A DNA stretch of 64,000 bases from Acidobacteriota bacterium. GTDB taxonomy: Bacteria > Acidobacteriota > Terriglobia > Terriglobales > SCQP01. A program made the translations under genes and the position numbers. Within the stretch, counting starts at the first letter, position 1; every line of letters starts with the position of its first letter. Under the pieces are notes generated by a model. That model was not told the origin of the DNA. It saw only the letters and a list, made by a program, of their open reading frames with translations, and ran no database searches. Shown here piece by piece: positions 60,259 through 64,000 of this stretch. The stretch lies in assembly GCA_027314025.1 (NCBI GenBank), contig DAHVCP010000046.1, positions 1 to 64,000 of the forward strand. The letters are read 5' to 3'.

Positions 60259-61299
60259 ATGGACGAAGGCATCAAGTATTCGACCGCGCACGCCAACCCC
60301 GTGAGTTTTACGCTTCGTGAGCGGCAGATCATTGGCGAGTTGAACGCAGCCAGGCAAATCCGCGAGATCGCTGCCGCCTTGCACCTCGCGCCGAACACCG
60401 TTAAGTCCTACGTCAAGAGCATCTACGCGAAGGCCGAGGTTCACTCCGCGCGGGAGTTGATGCTGAAGTTGTCCTCCGGCGGTATCCCCGGCGATGAGCG
60501 CGTCAATACGCTGAGTCGTATGCTTGCCGAGTCGGACTCGGCACGACTGCACGCGGCGGCGTTGGCGATGCTCCGCGCTTGGACGGGAGCGAGGAAGGCC
60601 TTTTGCTGGGAAATCCACCCGCAGGAGCCGCGCCTTTCGCCCGGGGCGCCGAGCGGGCGCGGCGAGACGGTGAATGTTTCCGCGCGCCTAGAGTGCGCGG
60701 AGGAACATTGGGGCTCACCTCAGCCAGGGACGCGGCGCGGTCCCCAGCGACGCGAACGCGGGGCGGCGCTCGCGCCAGGTGCAACCGGGGCCGCGCCCGT
60801 GCCAAGCGAACGCCGGGCTCAGCCCCGCCTCAAGGGAACGGGGAACGCCCCGCCCGCGGCGAGACTGGATCCCGTGCCCATCAGTGAGGATGCGGTTCGT
60901 CGCCTGTTGTCGGAACAAAGGGGTCCGAAGCCGCGGAGCCAGGACCCGGGTTCCATCGCCGCGGACGGCCCCGTGCTGTTGGCCGCCGACGAGGCATCCC
61001 GCCATGCATTGCTGCGATCCGTTTCCAATCGCCCGGTGCAAGGGCAGGTGATTTTGGCCGTCCTCCGCATCCAGCGCCGCAAATGGTTGGTGGCGCTGGC
61101 GGACCCGCCGGGCGGCGCGTTTCAGGATGGCGCGCTCAAAATAACGAAGGTGCTCGTTCCCTTGGCCGCGCGTCACGCGGAGTCGTTCGAGGTGAACCGG
61201 ACATACGCGGCAGCCGCGCCGGGGCCCGCGCCTATAGATAATGCGGCGCGCCCCAAAGCCCAGCCGGGCGCGCGAGCGGAGTTTAGCCCCCGCCCCTAG
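60259..61299 (+). CDS. HTH (LuxR/GerE-type) protein with N-terminal DNA-binding domain
   Basis: A 346-residue protein. Residues about 16-72 form a LuxR/GerE helix-turn-helix (FTLRERQIIGELNAARQIREIAAALHLAPNTVKSYVKSIYAKAEVHSARELMLKL), here at the N-terminus rather than the usual C-terminus. Residues about 95-130 are helical. Residues 130-235 are a Pro/Gly/Arg/Ala linker whose DNA carries diverged family E repeats (one near 60838-60885). The C-terminal 110 residues (VLLAADEASRHALLRSV to LVPLAARHAESFEVNR) resemble a GAF-like sensor but lack a clear ligand motif. The last 35 residues are again repeat-derived. Regulatory target unknown. Confidence 0.72.
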   Translation: MDEGIKYSTAHANPVSFTLRERQIIGELNAARQIREIAAALHLAPNTVKSYVKSIYAKAEVHSARELMLKLSSGGIPGDERVNTLSRMLAESDSARLHAAALAMLRAWTGARKAFCWEIHPQEPRLSPGAPSGRGETVNVSARLECAEEHWGSPQPGTRRGPQRRERGAALAPGATGAAPVPSERRAQPRLKGTGNAPPAARLDPVPISEDAVRRLLSEQRGPKPRSQDPGSIAADGPVLLAADEASRHALLRSVSNRPVQGQVILAVLRIQRRKWLVALADPPGGAFQDGALKITKVLVPLAARHAESFEVNRTYAAAAPGPAPIDNAARPKAQPGARAEFSPRP

Positions 61300-61343
61300 G
61301 GAATCTGGGACGCCCCGCCGGCGGCGGGTCTGGGCCGCGCCGG
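61205..61343. repeat. REP-like family E elements at and beyond the HTH gene end
   Basis: A tail-type copy (GGGGCCCGCGCCTATAGATA, about 61220-61239) lies in the last codons of the HTH gene. A full hairpin copy (GGGACGCCCCGCCGGCGGCGGG, about 61307-61328) follows the stop. Confidence 0.72.
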
Positions 61344-61482
61344 CCAAAGACCCAGCCGCTGGTGTAAACTAACAAAATCAACGTTGGCTCGGAACGACCG
61401 TGGGGAGCAGCCGGGGAACGAAGGACCGATCCGGCGCCCCATCGCGCAGCCGTCAAGCGCCAAGCCGATCGTCTTTAACTAC

Positions 61483-61559
61483 GCGCCCTTAGCTCAGCTG
61501 GATAGAGCGTCTGGCTACGAACCAGAAGGCCGGGGGTTCGAATCCCTCAGGGCGCGCCA
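61483..61559 (+). tRNA. tRNA-Arg (anticodon ACG)
   Basis: Acceptor GCGCCCT pairs with AGGGCGC, discriminator G and encoded CCA (61557-61559). D arm AGCTCAGCTGGATAGAGC, anticodon stem TCTGG/CCAGA with loop CTACGAA (anticodon ACG), and T arm GGGGGTTCGAATCCC are all normal. ACG would be edited to ICG. An ORF running through it is not a gene. Confidence 0.97.
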
Positions 61560-61650
61560 TCCCCTGCCATTGCCGCGTCGCGTGGCGGACGGGGCGGCGG
61601 CGGAGGCCGCGGGAACCCGCCGCGGAGTGAGCCGTAGGGAGGCCAGCGCC

Positions 61651-62292
61651 ATGCCGACAGCCGGCTTAGAACTGCCGCCCGGCTCCGCCGGGCCCAACCG
61701 GTCCGTCGCATTTTTTGACGCGCAGTTCCGCCGCCAAATCGCCGCTCAGGATTTCACCCTTAACCCATTCGAAGAGGCCACGCTCCCTTTCCTCCGCGGC
61801 GAAGTCCTTGACCTAGGCTGCGGGTTGGGCAATCTTGCGTTGGCGGCGGCGCGCCGCGGGTGCCGCGTAACGGCCGTGGACGCCAGCCCGGCCGCGATTG
61901 CGCATCTCGCCCGCGCGGCCGCGGCCGAATCCCTGGCCGTCAGCGCCCGGAGAGCTGATCTGGGCTCGCTCGAACCCATACTAGCTTCGGGCAAGAGCTT
62001 TGACGCCGTCGTCTGCATCGGCCTGCTAGTGTTCCTTGCGCCCGGCCGCGCCCGCGCCGCAGCCAGCGTCCTGCGCCGTCTGGTAAAACGAGGCGGGGTT
62101 GCTGCGGTCAACGTCCTGGTCGAAGGAACCACCTTCTTGGAAATGTTCGAACCCGGCGCCCACTGCCTCTTCGGCGCTCGTGGGCTGGCCCGATATTTCC
62201 CCAAGTGGGAGAACCTGTACTTCCGGGTTTCCGACCACCCCGCCCCGGGCGGCACCGTAAAGCGGTTCTGCACGCTCGTTGCCCGCCGCTAG
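61651..62292 (+). CDS. Class I SAM-dependent methyltransferase, TehB-like
   Basis: A 213-residue methyltransferase: motif I VLDLGCGLGNLALAAARRGCRVTAVDASPAA, acidic DLGSLEPIL, VVCIGLLVFLAPGRA and a hairpin RGGVAAVNVLVEGTTFLEMF. The pattern resembles TehB/Methyltransf_30-type enzymes; the substrate is unknown. AGGGAGG eight bases before ATG 61651 sets the start. The longer frame from 61384 passes through the tRNA gene and is rejected. Downstream lies a 212-base gap with no feature seen. Confidence 0.82.
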   Translation: MPTAGLELPPGSAGPNRSVAFFDAQFRRQIAAQDFTLNPFEEATLPFLRGEVLDLGCGLGNLALAAARRGCRVTAVDASPAAIAHLARAAAAESLAVSARRADLGSLEPILASGKSFDAVVCIGLLVFLAPGRARAAASVLRRLVKRGGVAAVNVLVEGTTFLEMFEPGAHCLFGARGLARYFPKWENLYFRVSDHPAPGGTVKRFCTLVARR

Positions 62293-62504
62293 GGCGCGGG
62301 CGCAGAAGAGAGCAATATGAGGTTCCTCATCGTACTCAATGTCAAAGCGCCGCGCGAATCAAAGCGGGACGGCCTCGCCTATTGAATCGGTCTTCCATCC
62401 CTCTCGACACTGCTTCACCGCTCGGACGAGCCGGGCCCCGAGCCCCGGATTGCGACGGGCTCGGCACCCACCCGTCCCCTGGGCGCAACCGCGGGGACGG
62501 CTCG

Positions 62505-62921
62505 CTAGCGCCTTCCGGCCCAGGCCGGCCGTCCTTGCTCATCGCGCAGGGTCAGCGTTTTGCCGTCTTTCACAACCTCGCGCGCCACGATGTAGTGGTA
62601 GTGCTCTGTCGTCACCTTGGAGCCGGTGACCTCTACGTGGTCGCCGCGGCGGAACTGAAAGCCCTCCTGCCGGACAAACAGCACCGGGCCGAGATGAACC
62701 ATCGTGACGCCGCCCTCATGCCGTACCCGCAACTCCAGAATGTGAACCCGGCCGCGCGGCGCCCAAACGTGCACGCCCACGACTTCTCCGCGAATGGTGG
62801 TCACCGTCGCCGGATCGTAAATCCGGTGCTGCGGCCCCATGCCTTGCGCCATCGCCAGCGTCGCGGCTCCCAAAATCGCCGCCGCCGCCGCCAGCCGAAT
62901 CAATACGCCTTGTTTCGTCAT
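62505..62921 (-). CDS. Exported OB-fold-like protein of unknown function
   Basis: A 138-residue protein with a Sec signal (LIRLAAAAAILGAATLAMAQG). The mature part reads as five short beta-strands: TTIRGEVVGVHVWAPRGRVHILELRVRH, VTMVHLGPVLFVRQEGFQFRRGDHVEVTGSKVTTE, and HYIVAREVVKDGKTLTLRDEQGRPAW. This is the pattern of small periplasmic OB-fold or DUF5666-like proteins. The start at 62921 has GGAGG six bases upstream. Next gene upstream on the same strand is also exported. Confidence 0.78.
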   Translation of the reverse strand: MTKQGVLIRLAAAAAILGAATLAMAQGMGPQHRIYDPATVTTIRGEVVGVHVWAPRGRVHILELRVRHEGGVTMVHLGPVLFVRQEGFQFRRGDHVEVTGSKVTTEHYHYIVAREVVKDGKTLTLRDEQGRPAWAGRR

Positions 62922-63112
62922 AGCTTCCTCCCTGCTTGCACCACTCGTTAACCGCTGCCGCGCTCCCGCGGAACGCGCCATCGCGCCGTTGCCTTTGCCG
63001 CGCCCACGGCCGCGGCGGACGGGGTAGCCCATGAGTCCGCCGCGGCCAATTCCTCCGGTTCCCGCCGCCGGCGCGCAGCCGTTGCACTGCCTTGGGCTGC
63101 CCGGCCACTGGG

Positions 63113-63829
63113 TTACTGCTGCGGCCGCATCGTTTGTTGGATGCGATCGAACCCTCGCTTGGAGTGCCCATACCGCACCGCGTCGTGAATCAGGCCATGC
63201 AATTCAGACGCCAGCCGGGCATTGGCTTTCGCCAGGGTTTTGTACTCTGCATTGAAGTGCAAGGGTCGGGCTTTGCTGTTGTACTCGGCGATGGTTTCTT
63301 CCATGTTGCCGGCCAATTCTTCTAGCATCGGCCGGAGTTGGTCCACCACCCCTTGCTGCCATGCCGCGCCGTTTTCCCGTTCGTCGCGCATTTGCTGTTC
63401 CAGCTTGCCCAACTGGTTCACGTGGTCGCGAATGATGTTCAACTGCTCTCCGTGCAGCTCGCGAGATGCCCGCACGGGGTGATATGCCTCCAGCTCATGC
63501 GCATCCCGCAACAACTGACTCGCTCGCAGATTGGCGTCCGCAAACAGCCGGTTCAGCTCCTCCGAGTCCTCTTCCGCCGCCGCGGGCTCCGCGGCCGCCG
63601 GTTCTTGCGCCTGCGTCGGCTCCCCCTGAGCCGGCTGCGCCTCTTGCCCAGCCTCGCCCTGCTGGCCTTGTTGCGTCGGTTGGCTGATTTGCGGCTGGTT
63701 TTGATCCTCGCCGGACGACGTCGTGTCCTGTGCGACTGCCCGGTGAATGGTAAACAACAGGAAGAAGACTGCCGCGGCTGCCGCCGCCCACCGGAACCCG
63801 ATTCCACGCCTTGCGAACGCTGATTTCAT
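63113..63829 (-). CDS. Exported Gln/Glu-rich protein with a helical C-terminal domain
   Basis: A 238-residue protein. A Sec signal or anchor (GFRWAAAAAAVFFLLFTIHRAVAQ) is followed by about 60 residues of Gln/Glu/Ala/Pro low-complexity (QPQISQPTQQGQQGEAGQEA). Residues about 95-235 are predicted as long amphipathic helices with heptad spacing (LNRLFADANLRASQLLRDAHELEAY, LNIIRDHVNQLGKLEQQMRDERENG, VDQLRPMLEELAGNMEETIAEYNSK), suggesting a coiled-coil bundle. The protein is presumably periplasmic. No family is recognised. Start 63829 has GGGAGG upstream. Confidence 0.78.
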   Translation of the reverse strand: MKSAFARRGIGFRWAAAAAAVFFLLFTIHRAVAQDTTSSGEDQNQPQISQPTQQGQQGEAGQEAQPAQGEPTQAQEPAAAEPAAAEEDSEELNRLFADANLRASQLLRDAHELEAYHPVRASRELHGEQLNIIRDHVNQLGKLEQQMRDERENGAAWQQGVVDQLRPMLEELAGNMEETIAEYNSKARPLHFNAEYKTLAKANARLASELHGLIHDAVRYGHSKRGFDRIQQTMRPQQ

Positions 63830-64000
63830 GGTCGGAACCTCCCTGTGCTCCGCAATTGCAAGGCAAGGGCCACCTGTCGACCAGCGCGCAGGCGCTCGCG
63901 ATCGCCGCTGCGCACGCTGCCGCAAGTGCCGTTCGCCGCCACGCGGGGGCGCGGCCCGGGACCGGCCCATACATGGCGGGCGATGGAAAGTCAGGGGTTT

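Noticed and set aside
61384-61650. Upstream extension of the methyltransferase with NYAPLAQLDRASG
   Set aside because: This is the tRNA-Arg gene read as protein. The ribosome site and family start are at 61651.

Overview
The window is about 65-70% GC and reads as a chromosomal segment of a soil-type Acidobacteriota. The support is family content rather than a marker gene: an RHS protein carrying the Gly/Ser-rich inserted modules common in that phylum, a DUF4382 lipoprotein, a CzcCBA-like efflux operon, many secreted glycoside hydrolases with Tat or Sec signals, and short DUF5335 proteins beside Hsp20. The phylum call is an inference. No rRNA, CRISPR array, prophage or replication origin was seen.

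Layout. 1-2577: a frame-disrupted RHS/YD-repeat gene running off the left edge. 2693-4141: a complete ISNCY-type insertion sequence just upstream of it. 4.3-30 kb: a large carbohydrate and uronate utilisation region. It holds a Tat-exported TIM-barrel epimerase-like protein, a GH79 beta-glucuronidase, a UxaA-type dehydratase, a 1036-residue putative glycosidase translationally coupled to L-rhamnose mutarotase, a COG3618 sugar lactonase, a Gfo/Idh/MocA oxidoreductase, a ribose-type ABC importer (binding protein, double ATPase, permease), a B12-binding radical SAM protein, glucuronate isomerase, an SDR, an ExuT-like transporter and a GH31 enzyme. 30-36 kb: envelope proteins (DUF4382 lipoprotein, DUF481-like protein, M1 aminopeptidase with HEAT repeats). 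36-45 kb: a heavy-metal RND operon, a P3A-type proton ATPase and a glutaminyl cyclase. 45.8-47.6 kb: a methyltransferase, a HigBA toxin-antitoxin pair, tRNA-Ser and a small orphan gene. 47.8-52.8 kb: a MoeZ/MoeB-rhodanese, a CysO-like ubiquitin-fold sulfur carrier, a JAMM protease, a DUF2520 protein and a PQQ-type beta-propeller. 53.7-56.6 kb: an isoquinoline 1-oxidoreductase-type molybdenum hydroxylase. 57-60 kb: two DUF5335 paralogs, Hsp20 and a zinc-ribbon protein. 60-64 kb: an HTH protein, tRNA-Arg, a methyltransferase and two exported proteins.

How the genes may work together. The sugar region suggests extracellular release of glucuronate and rhamnose-type sugars (GH79, the 1036-residue enzyme). 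Uptake would be by ABC importer and ExuT, followed by oxidation and lactone opening (Gfo/Idh, COG3618 lactonase), isomerisation (UxaC), reduction (SDR) and dehydration (UxaA). Several steps to pyruvate are absent here, so the substrate assignment is an inference.

The two most unusual signals are these. First, the CysO-like sulfur carrier has its diglycine followed by a seven-residue tail ending in Cys, next to a JAMM protease and a MoeZ activator, which suggests a protease-unmasked ubiquitin-like system. Second, at least six families of short palindromic, REP-like elements sit in most large intergenic gaps, and one family has apparently entered the coding sequence of two genes.
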